Under the pieces are notes generated by a model that saw nothing but the letters and a program-made list of their open reading frames with translations, did no database searches and was not told the DNA's origin. Below, piece after piece: positions 52,758 to 61,810 of a stretch of DNA of 64,000 nt. Origin of the DNA: Thiopseudomonas acetoxidans. Its GTDB lineage: Bacteria; Pseudomonadota; Gammaproteobacteria; Pseudomonadales; Pseudomonadaceae. The stretch covers positions 346,002 to 410,001 of the forward strand of contig NZ_JAUCDY010000001.1 in NCBI RefSeq assembly GCF_030362935.1. Reading direction: 5' to 3'. The position numbers were made by a program, and so were the translations under genes. Position 1 is the stretch's first letter. Every line of letters starts with the position of its first letter.

Positions 52758-54201
52758 GACATTACAGACCACAGCAGCGCAAACACGCCGCATGCGCCGT
52801 ATTAAGCGTGTGCACTTTGTCGGTATTGGCGGCACAGGTATGTGCGGTATTGCTGAGGTGATCCGCAATTTGGGCTATGAGGTGTCAGGCTCTGATATCA
52901 AAGCCAGTGCAGTAACCGACCGTTTGCAAAGTTTAGGCATTCAGCTGAGCTTTGAGCACCGAGCGGAAAACGTTGATGAAGCCGATGTGCTGGTGGTTTC
53001 CAGCGCGATCAATACTGAAAACCCAGAAGTGGCGCGCGCACTAGAGCGCCGTATTCCTGTAGTGCCTAGAGCTGAAATGTTGGCAGAAATCATGCGCTAC
53101 CGCCACGGCATCGCTGTTGCAGGTACGCATGGCAAAACCACCACCACCAGTTTGTTAGCCTCTGTATTTGCCGCCGCTAACCTTGACCCGACCTTTGTGA
53201 TTGGCGGGCGTCTGACTGCAGCAGGTGCTAATGCTCAGTTAGGTGAGGGCTGTTATTTAATTGCTGAAGCCGATGAAAGTGATGCCAGTTTCTTGCATTT
53301 GCAACCCATGGTGTCTGTGGTCACCAATATAGATGTTGACCATATGAGCACTTACGGCGGTGACTTTAATAAGCTCAAACAAACCTTTGTCGATTTTTTA
53401 CATAACCTGCCCTTTTACGGTTTGGCCGTACTTTGCGTCGATGACCCAGCAGTGCGCGATATTGTGCCGCGGGTGAAAAGGCCCATGCTGACCTACGGAT
53501 TCTCAGAAGACGCTGACGTGCGCGCAATTGATGTGCAGCAGCAAGCCATGCTGACCTGCTTTACCGTGCTGCGTAAAGGGCGTGAACCCATGCCTGTGTG
53601 CTTGAATTTGCCGGGTCGCCATAACGTGCTTAATGCATTGGCGGTGATTGCCGTGGCAACCGATGAAGGTTTGGACGATGAAGCCATTTTAACGGGATTG
53701 TCTGGGTTTCAGGGAGTGGGTCGCCGTTTTCAGGTGTATAGCGATTTGCCCGTAACCGATGGCTCAGTGATGTTGATCGATGACTATGGTCACCATCCGC
53801 GCGAAGTGGCTGCTGTGGTTAAAGCCATTCGTGATGGTTGGCCCGAGCGTCGTTTGGTGATGATTTACCAACCACATCGCTATACCCGTACACGTGATTT
53901 GTACGAGGATTTCGTGCAGGTGTTGGGAGAGGCCAACGTCTTGCTCTTGTTAGAAGTGTTTCCTGCTGGCGAAGAACCTATTCCCGGTGCAGATAGCCGT
54001 CAGTTGTGCCATAGCATTCGTCAACGTGGACGCTTAGATCCTCTGTATGTGGAGCGTGGTACTGACATTGCCCCCTTAGTACAGCCGCTGCTGCGTGCGG
54101 GAGATATTTTACTCTGCCAAGGCGCGGGAGATATTGGTGCTATTGCGCCACAACTTATTAAACACCCCTTGTTTCAGCAGTCTGGGAGTGAGCAGGTATG
54201 A
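52750..54201 (+). CDS. murC: UDP-MurNAc:L-alanine ligase MurC
   Basis: 483 residues from ATG 52750 (MVETLQTTAAQTRRMRRIKRVHFVGIGG); an earlier frame start at 52729 is not conserved. GIGGTGMCGIAEV, AGTHGKTTTTSLLA (ATP loop), EADESDASFLHLQP and YGHHPREV are the family motifs. First amino acid ligase of the stem peptide. Stop overlaps the ddlB start. Confidence 0.97.
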   Translation: MVETLQTTAAQTRRMRRIKRVHFVGIGGTGMCGIAEVIRNLGYEVSGSDIKASAVTDRLQSLGIQLSFEHRAENVDEADVLVVSSAINTENPEVARALERRIPVVPRAEMLAEIMRYRHGIAVAGTHGKTTTTSLLASVFAAANLDPTFVIGGRLTAAGANAQLGEGCYLIAEADESDASFLHLQPMVSVVTNIDVDHMSTYGGDFNKLKQTFVDFLHNLPFYGLAVLCVDDPAVRDIVPRVKRPMLTYGFSEDADVRAIDVQQQAMLTCFTVLRKGREPMPVCLNLPGRHNVLNALAVIAVATDEGLDDEAILTGLSGFQGVGRRFQVYSDLPVTDGSVMLIDDYGHHPREVAAVVKAIRDGWPERRLVMIYQPHRYTRTRDLYEDFVQVLGEANVLLLLEVFPAGEEPIPGADSRQLCHSIRQRGRLDPLYVERGTDIAPLVQPLLRAGDILLCQGAGDIGAIAPQLIKHPLFQQSGSEQV

Positions 54202-55133
54202 CAACAGCATTGGATGTAAAGAAATTTGGCCGTGTGGCGGTGCTCTATGGCGGTCACAGTGCAGAGCGTGAAGTTTCACTCAAGTCGGGTGCAGCCGTGC
54301 TATCGGCTTTGCAACAGGCGGGTGTGGATGCGCAAGGTATTGATGTAGGCAAAGATTTTCTTAAATTGCTCACTACAGAGTCCTTTGATCGTGCGTTTAT
54401 TTTATTGCACGGTCGCGGCGGTGAAGACGGCGTGATTCAGGGTGTGCTTGAACACGCAGGCATCCCTTATACCGGCAGTGGTGTGCTGGCTTCAGCTTTG
54501 GCGATGGATAAGTTACGCGCCAAACAAGTCTGGTGTACTCAGGGCTTACCCACACCAAAACACAGCAGCTTGCAAGATGAACACGATTGTCATGTAGCCG
54601 CTGAATCATTGGGTTTTCCGCTGATGGTTAAACCCAGTCAGGAAGGCTCCAGTATTGGCATGGCAAAAGTAAATAGCTTAGCTGAGCTATTGACCGCTTG
54701 GAAAAATGCTCAAGAGTACGACAGTAATGTACTGGTAGAGCAGTGGATTGCGGGACCTGAATTTACCGTAGCCATGCTCGATGGTGAGATTTTACCGCCG
54801 ATTCGTTTAGGCACCAGTCATGACTTTTATGACTACGAGGCTAAATATTTAGCTAACGATACTCAGTACCAAATTCCTTGCGGCCTGAGCGAAGAGAAAG
54901 AACAAGAGTTACGCGAATTAACCCGCCAAGCCTGCGCTGCACTAGGCGTTACGGGTTGGGCTCGCGCTGACATGATGCAAGATGCTCAGGGTAAATTTTG
55001 GCTGCTGGAAGTAAATACCGTACCTGGCATGACTGACCACAGTTTAGTACCTATGGCCGCTCAAGCCGCGGGTATGAATTTCCAGCAATTGGTTGTAGCT
55101 ATTTTGGCTACCACCCTAGTTGATAAAAAGTAG
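54198..55133 (+). CDS. ddlB: D-alanine:D-alanine ligase
   Basis: 311 residues, the short DdlB size. ATP-grasp motifs: VLYGGHSAEREVSLKSG, LHGRGGEDGVIQG, KPSQEGSSIGMAKV, EVNTVPGMTDHSLVP. Makes D-Ala-D-Ala for MurF. The Tyr in GIPYTGSG is the usual one for D-Ala specificity, so no vancomycin-type switch to lactate is suggested. Confidence 0.97.
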   Translation: MTTALDVKKFGRVAVLYGGHSAEREVSLKSGAAVLSALQQAGVDAQGIDVGKDFLKLLTTESFDRAFILLHGRGGEDGVIQGVLEHAGIPYTGSGVLASALAMDKLRAKQVWCTQGLPTPKHSSLQDEHDCHVAAESLGFPLMVKPSQEGSSIGMAKVNSLAELLTAWKNAQEYDSNVLVEQWIAGPEFTVAMLDGEILPPIRLGTSHDFYDYEAKYLANDTQYQIPCGLSEEKEQELRELTRQACAALGVTGWARADMMQDAQGKFWLLEVNTVPGMTDHSLVPMAAQAAGMNFQQLVVAILATTLVDKK

Positions 55134-55144
55134 GCGACGAACAC

Positions 55145-55990
55145 ATGAATAGCATGAGTGCATTACCCAGCAAACAGGCGCAGCGTATAGCTGTTGAGCC
55201 TGTGCGCCGTGGTGCAACTCGTGCACCGGCGTCCAACTCAGCTAAGCCTAAGCGTAACTGGCCGCAAATAAACTGGTTGGTTGTACGCCGTGTGTTGTAC
55301 GTCTTTGCGGCGGTGATTGCGCTGGGTGGTTTGATGGAAGGCTGGCGCTATGCACAGCCTTATATTAATCAGCCGATTGCGCGCATCGTGGTGAAGGGGA
55401 ATTTGACGGAATTTAACCAGCGTGTGCTGGAGCAGCGTGTTGAGCCCTTTGTCAATGCTAAGTTTTTTGCTGTGGATATTGCCGGAATACAGGATGCGTT
55501 AGGGCAAGTGGCATGGATCAGTAAGGCGAACATCAGCCGGGTTTGGCCGGATCAGCTTGTGATCGATGTGGTTGAGCAAAAGCCTGTGGCGCACTGGGGC
55601 GAAGATAACTTGTTGAATGTTAAGGCGCATGTATTTAGTAAACAGGGCATGCAGGGGTATCAAAAGCTGCCCTATTTGGCCGGACCCGAAAACAGCCAAG
55701 ACGCGGTTATGGAGCAGTATGGTTTTCTGAGTAATGCGCTACGTCCTTTGGGCTACTCAATAGATAAGTTAGAAATGCGTGAGCGTGGTAGCTGGTTCAT
55801 TACCACTCAAGATGGTTTGGAATTGTTATTAGGGCGTGAACAGGTGATGGAAAAAATGCGCCGTTTTGTAACCATTTACGAGAAAGAACTTAAAGAGCAA
55901 ATTAATCAGATAGCACGTATAGATTTGCGCTATGCCAACGGTTTGGCTGTGACTTGGCGTGCAGCTGCTAATGATGCAGTAGTGCAATAA
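55145..55990 (+). CDS. ftsQ: Cell division protein FtsQ
   Basis: 281 residues: a basic cytoplasmic head of about 45 residues, one membrane helix (VLYVFAAVIALGGLM), a POTRA domain starting IARIVVKGNLTEFNQ and the beta domain ending IDLRYANGLAVTWR. It recruits FtsL and FtsB to the septum. The N-terminal tail is somewhat long and rich in Ala, Pro and Arg, as in Pseudomonas. Confidence 0.95.
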   Translation: MNSMSALPSKQAQRIAVEPVRRGATRAPASNSAKPKRNWPQINWLVVRRVLYVFAAVIALGGLMEGWRYAQPYINQPIARIVVKGNLTEFNQRVLEQRVEPFVNAKFFAVDIAGIQDALGQVAWISKANISRVWPDQLVIDVVEQKPVAHWGEDNLLNVKAHVFSKQGMQGYQKLPYLAGPENSQDAVMEQYGFLSNALRPLGYSIDKLEMRERGSWFITTQDGLELLLGREQVMEKMRRFVTIYEKELKEQINQIARIDLRYANGLAVTWRAAANDAVVQ

Positions 55991-56005
55991 AGAGGAAGAC
56001 TACGA

Positions 56006-57253
56006 ATGTCGCTTGAAGAAAATGCCAATTTAATTGTTGGTTTAGATGTCGGGACCTCCAAGGTGGTCGCCTTGGTGGCTGAGGTAATGCCTGATCAAGA
56101 CATACGCATTATTGGTGTGGGTACACATCCGTCACACGGTTTGAAAAAAGGGGTGGTGGTTAATATTGAGTCAACGGTGCAGGCCATACAGCAGGCGATT
56201 AATGAAGCGCAGCAAATGACTGAGTGCCATATTCACTCCGTATATGTCGGATTGGCGGGTAGCCATATCCGTAGTTTGAACTCCGATGGCATTGTGGCGA
56301 TTCATTCCGGCGAAGTAAGCCGTATGGATTTGGAGCGAGTATTAGACGCGGCGCAAGCGGTCGCAATTCCAGCGGATCAGCGAGTACTGCATACCTTGGC
56401 GCAAGATTATGTGATTGATAAACAAGAAGGTATTCGTGAGCCCTTGGGTATGTCAGGTGTGCGTCTTGAGGCGCGCGTGCACGTGGTTACCTGTGCCATT
56501 AATGCGGCGCAAAACGTGGAGAAATGCGTCAGCCGCTGTGGCTTAAAAGTGGAAGGCACTATTTTAGAGCAGTTGGCCTCCGCTAATGCGGTACTGACCG
56601 AGGATGAAAAGGAACTGGGTGTGTGCTTGGTCGATATAGGCAGTGGCACGACTGACATCGCCATTTTTACCGAAGGTGCAATACGCCACACCGCCGTGAT
56701 TCCGATTGCTGGGGATCAGGTCACCAATGATATTGCTATGGCGTTACGCACGCCAACTCAGTACGCCGAAGAAATTAAAATACGCTACGCCTGTGCGCTG
56801 GCTAAGCTGGCACGTGCCGATGAAACCATCAAGGTGCCCAGCGTCGGTGAGCGACCACCTAGAGAGCTGTCGCGTCAGTCGTTAGCCAATGTGGTTGAGC
56901 CGCGTTATGAAGAACTGTTTCACTTGATTTTATCTGAGCTTAGACGCAGCGGTTATGAAGACTTAATACCGGCAGGCATCGTACTCACAGGCGGTACAGC
57001 TAAGATGGAAGGTGCGGTAGAGCTGGCCGAGGAGATTTTCCATATGCCGGTGCGTTTAGGCATGCCGCAAGGTATTAAGGGTATGACGGATGTTGTGCGT
57101 AATCCTATTTATTCAACAGCGGTAGGGTTGTTGCTGTATGGCATGCAACAAGAAATGGAAAATGAATTGTCCGAACGTCTGCAGGAAGAGGCAACGATTG
57201 AAAAACCATCAAAGTTAGTACTGATTAAACGCTGGATTCAAAATAATTTTTAA
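56006..57253 (+). CDS. ftsA: Cell division protein FtsA
   Basis: 415 residues with the actin-like ATPase motifs GLDVGTSKVVALVAE, LVDIGSGTTDIAIF and LTGGTAKMEG, domain 1C between them, and a C-terminal amphipathic tail (KLVLIKRWIQNNF) that binds the membrane. Anchors FtsZ to the inner membrane. Preceded by AGAGGAAG. Confidence 0.97.
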   Translation: MSLEENANLIVGLDVGTSKVVALVAEVMPDQDIRIIGVGTHPSHGLKKGVVVNIESTVQAIQQAINEAQQMTECHIHSVYVGLAGSHIRSLNSDGIVAIHSGEVSRMDLERVLDAAQAVAIPADQRVLHTLAQDYVIDKQEGIREPLGMSGVRLEARVHVVTCAINAAQNVEKCVSRCGLKVEGTILEQLASANAVLTEDEKELGVCLVDIGSGTTDIAIFTEGAIRHTAVIPIAGDQVTNDIAMALRTPTQYAEEIKIRYACALAKLARADETIKVPSVGERPPRELSRQSLANVVEPRYEELFHLILSELRRSGYEDLIPAGIVLTGGTAKMEGAVELAEEIFHMPVRLGMPQGIKGMTDVVRNPIYSTAVGLLLYGMQQEMENELSERLQEEATIEKPSKLVLIKRWIQNNF

Positions 57254-57311
57254 TGCAACACCGGCACAGCCGGAATAACTTATAAATAAAGAGAGAAGGA
57301 AGGAGAACGCT

Positions 57312-58508
57312 ATGTTTGATTTAGTAGACCAAACAGCACAGAGTGCAGTTATCAAGGTAATAGGCGTTGGCGGCGGTGGCGGTAACGCTGTTAACCACAT
57401 GATTAACAGTAATCTTGAAGGGGTGGAGTTTATTTGTGCCAACACCGATGCCCAAGCGTTAAAGGGCGTAGCGGCACGGACTATTTTACAATTAGGTACG
57501 GCTGTCACGAAGGGTTTAGGTGCTGGTACTAATCCTGAGATTGGTCGTAAAGCTGCCGAAGAAGACCGCGAGCGTATTATCGAGGTGCTGCAAGGCACGG
57601 ACATGGTGTTTATCGCTACAGGTATGGGCGGCGGTACCGGTACAGGCGCTGCACCGATCATTGCTCAAGTAGCCAAAGAAATGGGCATTTTGACCGTTGC
57701 TATTGTCACCAAGCCATTCCCGTTTGAAGGCCGCCGTCGATTAGCCGTCGCGGATGAAGGCATTAGCATGCTGTCTGAGCATGTGGATTCGTTGATCACG
57801 ATCCCTAATGAAAAACTACTAACCATTTTGGGTAAAGACGCCAGTTTGCTGTCAGCCTTTGCTAAAGCCGATGATGTGTTGGCCGGTGCAGTACGTGGTA
57901 TTTCGGACATTATTAAACGCCCAGGTACTATTAACGTTGACTTTGCTGACGTTAGAACAGTGATGAGTGAAATGGGTATGGCAGTGATGGGCACTGGTCG
58001 TGCCAGCGGTCCTAATCGTGCGCGTGAAGCAACTGAAGAAGCGATTCGCAACCCACTGCTGGAAGATGTAAACCTACAGGGTGCACGTGGCATTTTGGTT
58101 AATATCACTTCAGGCCCAGATTTAGGTATGGGTGAGTTTTACGAGGTAGGACAAATCATAGAGACCTTTGCGTCTGAAGATGCAATGGTGAAAATCGGTA
58201 CGGCTATTGATCCTGATATGGAAGATGAGCTGCAGGTTACTGTGGTGGTGACTGGTATCGGCCAGCGTGTGGAAAAGCCGGTAAAGGTCATTGATAATAC
58301 AATCAATACTCAAGCGAACGCTGCAGTTATGCCAACAGCTATGGCTGTAGGCGATGATGTAACGCAGCCAGAGGATTATCACCGCTATGATCGACCCGCT
58401 TCGTTACGTGCTAATCAAAATAAACCAGCGACCTCCAGTTTTGCTGATAGCCAAGAGGAATTGAAGTACTTAGACATTCCGGCTTTTTTACGTAAGCAGG
58501 CTGATTAA
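57312..58508 (+). CDS. ftsZ: Cell division protein FtsZ
   Basis: 398 residues of tubulin fold. The GTP loop MGGGTGTGAAP, NTDAQAL and the catalytic region NVDFADVRTVMSEMG are present, then a variable linker and the C-terminal peptide LDIPAFLRKQAD that binds FtsA and ZipA. Forms the Z ring. A strong GGAAGGAGAA ribosome site stands before the ATG. Confidence 0.98.
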   Translation: MFDLVDQTAQSAVIKVIGVGGGGGNAVNHMINSNLEGVEFICANTDAQALKGVAARTILQLGTAVTKGLGAGTNPEIGRKAAEEDRERIIEVLQGTDMVFIATGMGGGTGTGAAPIIAQVAKEMGILTVAIVTKPFPFEGRRRLAVADEGISMLSEHVDSLITIPNEKLLTILGKDASLLSAFAKADDVLAGAVRGISDIIKRPGTINVDFADVRTVMSEMGMAVMGTGRASGPNRAREATEEAIRNPLLEDVNLQGARGILVNITSGPDLGMGEFYEVGQIIETFASEDAMVKIGTAIDPDMEDELQVTVVVTGIGQRVEKPVKVIDNTINTQANAAVMPTAMAVGDDVTQPEDYHRYDRPASLRANQNKPATSSFADSQEELKYLDIPAFLRKQAD

Positions 58509-58612
58509 TCTGAAAGCTTTTGTTGCAGACTAATTTCTTTATTGTTGTTGCATCTGTTAATATGCACGCCAATTGAAAACTATTCGCAATCAAAGCGTCA
58601 GTGATTTAACTT

Positions 58613-59524
58613 ATGATTAAACAGCGTACCTTAAAAAACACTATCCGAGCTACGGGCATCGGTTTGCATTCAGGCGAAAAAGTGTATCTAACCCTGAAGC
58701 CAGCGCCGGTTAATACCGGCATTGTATTTCGTCGCATGGATTTGGATCCTGCAGTCGAGATACTGGCATCAGCTGTAAACGTAGGTGAAACTACCATGTC
58801 GACTACCCTAGTAAAGGGTGATGTTAAAGTGGATACGGTAGAGCACCTGCTTTCAGCGATGGCGGGCTTGGGTATTGATAATGCTTATGTTGAAATTTCA
58901 GCACCTGAAGTACCGATCATGGATGGCAGCGCAGGACCTTTTGTGTTCTTGATTGAGTCTGCCGGTTTGGAAGAGCAAGACGAGCCCAAGCAATTTATTC
59001 GTGTTTTACGCGAAGTAACGGTCACTGATGGTGAGAAGAAAGCAACCTTCTTGCCGTTTGAAGGGTTTAAAGTCAGTTTTGAAATTGACTTTAACCATCC
59101 GGTTTTTGCTGGGCGGACGCAAACAGCCTCTGTAGATTTTTCCAGTACTTCTTTTGTTAAAGAAGTCAGTCGTGCCAGAACCTTTGGTTTTATGCGCGAC
59201 ATCGAATACCTACGCGCTAATAATTTAGCGCTCGGCGGTAGCGTAGATAACGCCATTGTAGTAGACGAGGATACTGTACTGAACGAAGACGGCTTGCGTT
59301 ATGAAGACGAATTCGTGAAGCACAAAATACTGGATGCTATCGGTGATCTATACCTGTTAGGTAAGAGTTTAATCGGTGAGTTTAGAGGTTATAAATCAGG
59401 GCATGGGTTGAATAATCAGTTGCTACGCGCTTTATTGGAGCAGCCTGATGCCTGGGAAATAGTAACCTTTGATGATGCAAGTGCGGCGCCCATTTCATAT
59501 ATGAAACCTGCTGCTGCATTCTAG
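58613..59524 (+). CDS. lpxC: UDP-3-O-acyl-GlcNAc deacetylase LpxC
   Basis: 303 residues with the zinc motif EHLLSAMAGLG, MDGSAGPFV, the FDR-like KHKILDAIGDLYLLG (Asp, His pair) and GHGLNNQLLRALL. Committed step of lipid A synthesis, with intracellular LpxC level controlled by FtsH in enterics through the C-terminus; here the tail ends AAAF. The 104 bases after ftsZ hold a plausible but weak promoter. Terminator follows. Confidence 0.97.
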   Translation: MIKQRTLKNTIRATGIGLHSGEKVYLTLKPAPVNTGIVFRRMDLDPAVEILASAVNVGETTMSTTLVKGDVKVDTVEHLLSAMAGLGIDNAYVEISAPEVPIMDGSAGPFVFLIESAGLEEQDEPKQFIRVLREVTVTDGEKKATFLPFEGFKVSFEIDFNHPVFAGRTQTASVDFSSTSFVKEVSRARTFGFMRDIEYLRANNLALGGSVDNAIVVDEDTVLNEDGLRYEDEFVKHKILDAIGDLYLLGKSLIGEFRGYKSGHGLNNQLLRALLEQPDAWEIVTFDDASAAPISYMKPAAAF

Positions 59525-59544
59525 TAAAACCTTCTCTTTTTTTT

Positions 59545-59574
59545 AAGCCACCTATTACGGGTGGCTTTTTTTTT
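59545..59574 (+). terminator. Intrinsic terminator after lpxC, end of the dcw cluster
   Basis: AAGCCACC (59545-59552) pairs with GGTGGCTT (59560-59567), loop of seven bases, followed by about seven more T. Confidence 0.93.
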
Positions 59575-59691
59575 GATACTATAAATTCACATAAAATGAT
59601 GCTGCCAAAGTAAGTAACGGCTGTGCTTTAACTTGAGATGTTAGCCAATTAAACAGCAAAATGAACGCAGCAGTTATATAAGGGGTTTGCT

Positions 59692-59964
59692 ATGAGCGAT
59701 GAATTACAGGTAACGCATAACGAGCAAGAACAATGCTTTGAGATGCATGTGGACGGCTTTCGTGCTCACTTAGATTACCGTCCGCTGGGTGATAATAAAC
59801 TGGATTATTACCACACCTTTGTACCCAATGAACTGCGTGGACGTGGCATAGCCGCCATTTTAACCAAGGCGGCTATCGAGTATGCACAGGAGCGTGGCTT
59901 GGAAGTGCTGCCAAGCTGCAGCTATGTGGAAGTTTTTTTGCAGCGCCAGAAAAATAAAAGCTAA
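59692..59964 (+). CDS. Small GNAT-fold N-acetyltransferase (YidJ/YjdJ type)
   Basis: 90 residues, the size of the minimal GNAT family related to human GNAT-like YjdJ proteins. The acetyl-CoA loop is in NELRGRGIAAILTKAA, and the end LEVLPSCSYVEVFLQRQ is typical for the group. Substrate unknown. AAGGGG ribosome site precedes ATG 59692. Ends four bases before the converging chemoreceptor gene. Confidence 0.85.
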   Translation: MSDELQVTHNEQEQCFEMHVDGFRAHLDYRPLGDNKLDYYHTFVPNELRGRGIAAILTKAAIEYAQERGLEVLPSCSYVEVFLQRQKNKS

Positions 59965-59968
59965 ACGG

Positions 59969-61601
59969 TTAAATTTTAAACTGTGTTAGCAACTGACTGA
60001 GCTCATGCGCTAGCGACTTTAACTGCTCGCTGGCTTGCGTTGAGCTCTGAGCTGCGCCGGTTGTGTCGTGGGATAGCCCGGCAACGCGAGTAACATTCTG
60101 GTTAATTTCTTCTGCTGCGTGCGATTGTTGCAGAGTGCTACTGGCAATGGAGGTGTTAAGGTCATTTAGCACCTCTAAGGCTTGTGTAATAGCTAAGAAG
60201 TTTTCACCGGCTATTTGTGCTTGTACTACTGTTTGTTGCGCGGATTCGTTGCTGCCTTGAATGGCGACTACGGCAGCTTGTGACTTGCTTTGTAGGCTTT
60301 CAATCATGCTGTGTACTTCATCGGTAGATTGCTGGGTGCGCTGAGCCAAAGAGCGCACTTCATCGGCAACCACGGCAAAACCCCGTCCTTGCTCGCCTGC
60401 TCGAGCGGCTTCAATAGCAGCGTTTAAAGCCAGTAAGTTGGTTTGCTCGGCAATGGAGCGAATAACATCTAACACGCTTTCAATTTGATTACTTTGCTCA
60501 GCTAGGCTTTGCATAACGCTCACAGCTTGGCGAATACTTTGGCTTAAGCTGTCAGCTTGTTGCAGGCTGTGTTGGATGCTTTGTTGGCCGGTACTGGCTT
60601 GTTCGTTAGCATCGTTGACGGCCTGAGCTGCTTGATTGGCATGCTGTGCAACATCCTGCACGGCGTAAGTGACTTCATTAATGGCGGCAGCGATTTGTTC
60701 GGTTTCTGCCAGCTGGCTTTGGCTGTAGTTTAGGGTGCCGTGTGCCGTTTTTCCAAGCGCGTCTGCAGACGTGCTTAGCGCATTCGCACTGGCTAAAAGC
60801 TGCTCGATAATGTTACGAAGTTTGCTGGTAAACAGATTGAAGTTATTGCTAAGTTTGGCCAGCTCATCTGTGCCTTGCTCCGCCAGTTGAATGGTTAAGT
60901 CTCCGTCACCACTGGCAATCAATGTTTTTTAGGGCATGTACGGCTTCATCAAGGGGTTGCGTAATGCTGCGAATGATGGCTGCAACTAGCAAGCCTAGAA
61001 TTACTAGAATTAAAAAGCTTGCCAACGCTCCCTGTTTAATAGAGTTATGAAATTCCGCTTGGATATCGTCTAGATAGACCCCAGTGCCTAGCACCCAGCC
61101 CCAAGGTTTAAACAGTTTTACGTAATTGATTTTATCTACGGGTTCTTGTGCGCCAGGCTTGGGCCATAAATATTCCACAAATCCATGGCCTTGCTGTCTG
61201 GCGATTTGGGCAAACTCAACGAATACGGTTTTACCGTTCGGGTCTTTGAAGTTGGATAAGTCCTTAGCATCCAATGCAGGATTCATTGGGTGCATGATCA
61301 TTTTTGGACTTAGGTCGTGGATAAAAAAGTAGTCGTTATCATCGTATCTTAGCTGTTTAATAAAAATGATAGCCTGCTGCTGCGCTTGTTCGCGGGTAAG
61401 TGTGCCGGCCTGTTCTTGGGCATAAAGCTGCTCGAAAATCCCCGTGGTAGTTTCCACCAGATGCTGTGTTTTAATTTTTTTGCCGTTCAGCAGTGACTGA
61501 TAATTTTGCTTGATGGCCAAACTACCCACGGCAAGCAACATAAAAATGGCGATCAGCAAAATGAACCACAGTCTTTTGCTAATGGAAATATTACGAAACA
61601 T
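59969..61601 (-). pseudogene. Methyl-accepting chemotaxis protein with a frameshift near 60925
   Basis: Two overlapping frames together make one chemoreceptor of about 543 residues. The upstream frame (61601 to 60906) has a membrane helix, a single Cache domain (NDYFFIHDLSPKMIMHPMNP and on), a second helix ASFLILVILGLLVAAIIRSI and the start of HAMP, then runs into a stop. The downstream frame (60922 to 59969) resumes HAMP (ASGDGDLT) and holds the signalling domain with EQGRGFAVVADEVRSLAQRT. Removing one base from the run of six T (60925-60930, A on the coding strand) gives ALKTLIASGDGDLT, a normal HAMP reading. An ATTGATTG duplication next to it is an alternative cause. Recent mutation or sequencing error. 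Confidence 0.85.
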
Positions 61602-61759
61602 GAATGAGTAGTCCCTGAATAACTAGTTGCTTAGGAAGCTATTAGTCGGCTAATGGTTTGCAAACTTTAACATTAAATAACGAAAGTGTATTCAGGCAGA
61701 CGTTGGTTTAGCAGTAAGGTGTTTTTTGCGGGAGAGTGAGGGCTGCAGAAGTAAAGGAT

Positions 61760-61785
61760 TGCGCTCGTTGTGGTGCACGAGCGCA
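61760..61785. terminator. Hairpin after cysNC
   Basis: A 9-base perfect stem (61760-61768 with 61777-61785) and 8-base loop lie 26 bases after the cysNC stop on the minus strand. There is no good T run, so it is a weak candidate terminator. Confidence 0.4.
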
Positions 61786-61810
61786 TAAGGTTTGCGGTTA
61801 ATGCTGGATG

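Noticed and set aside
58509..58612. Separate promoter for lpxC
   Set aside because: A TAATAT-like box exists near 58558 but no acceptable -35; too weak to list.
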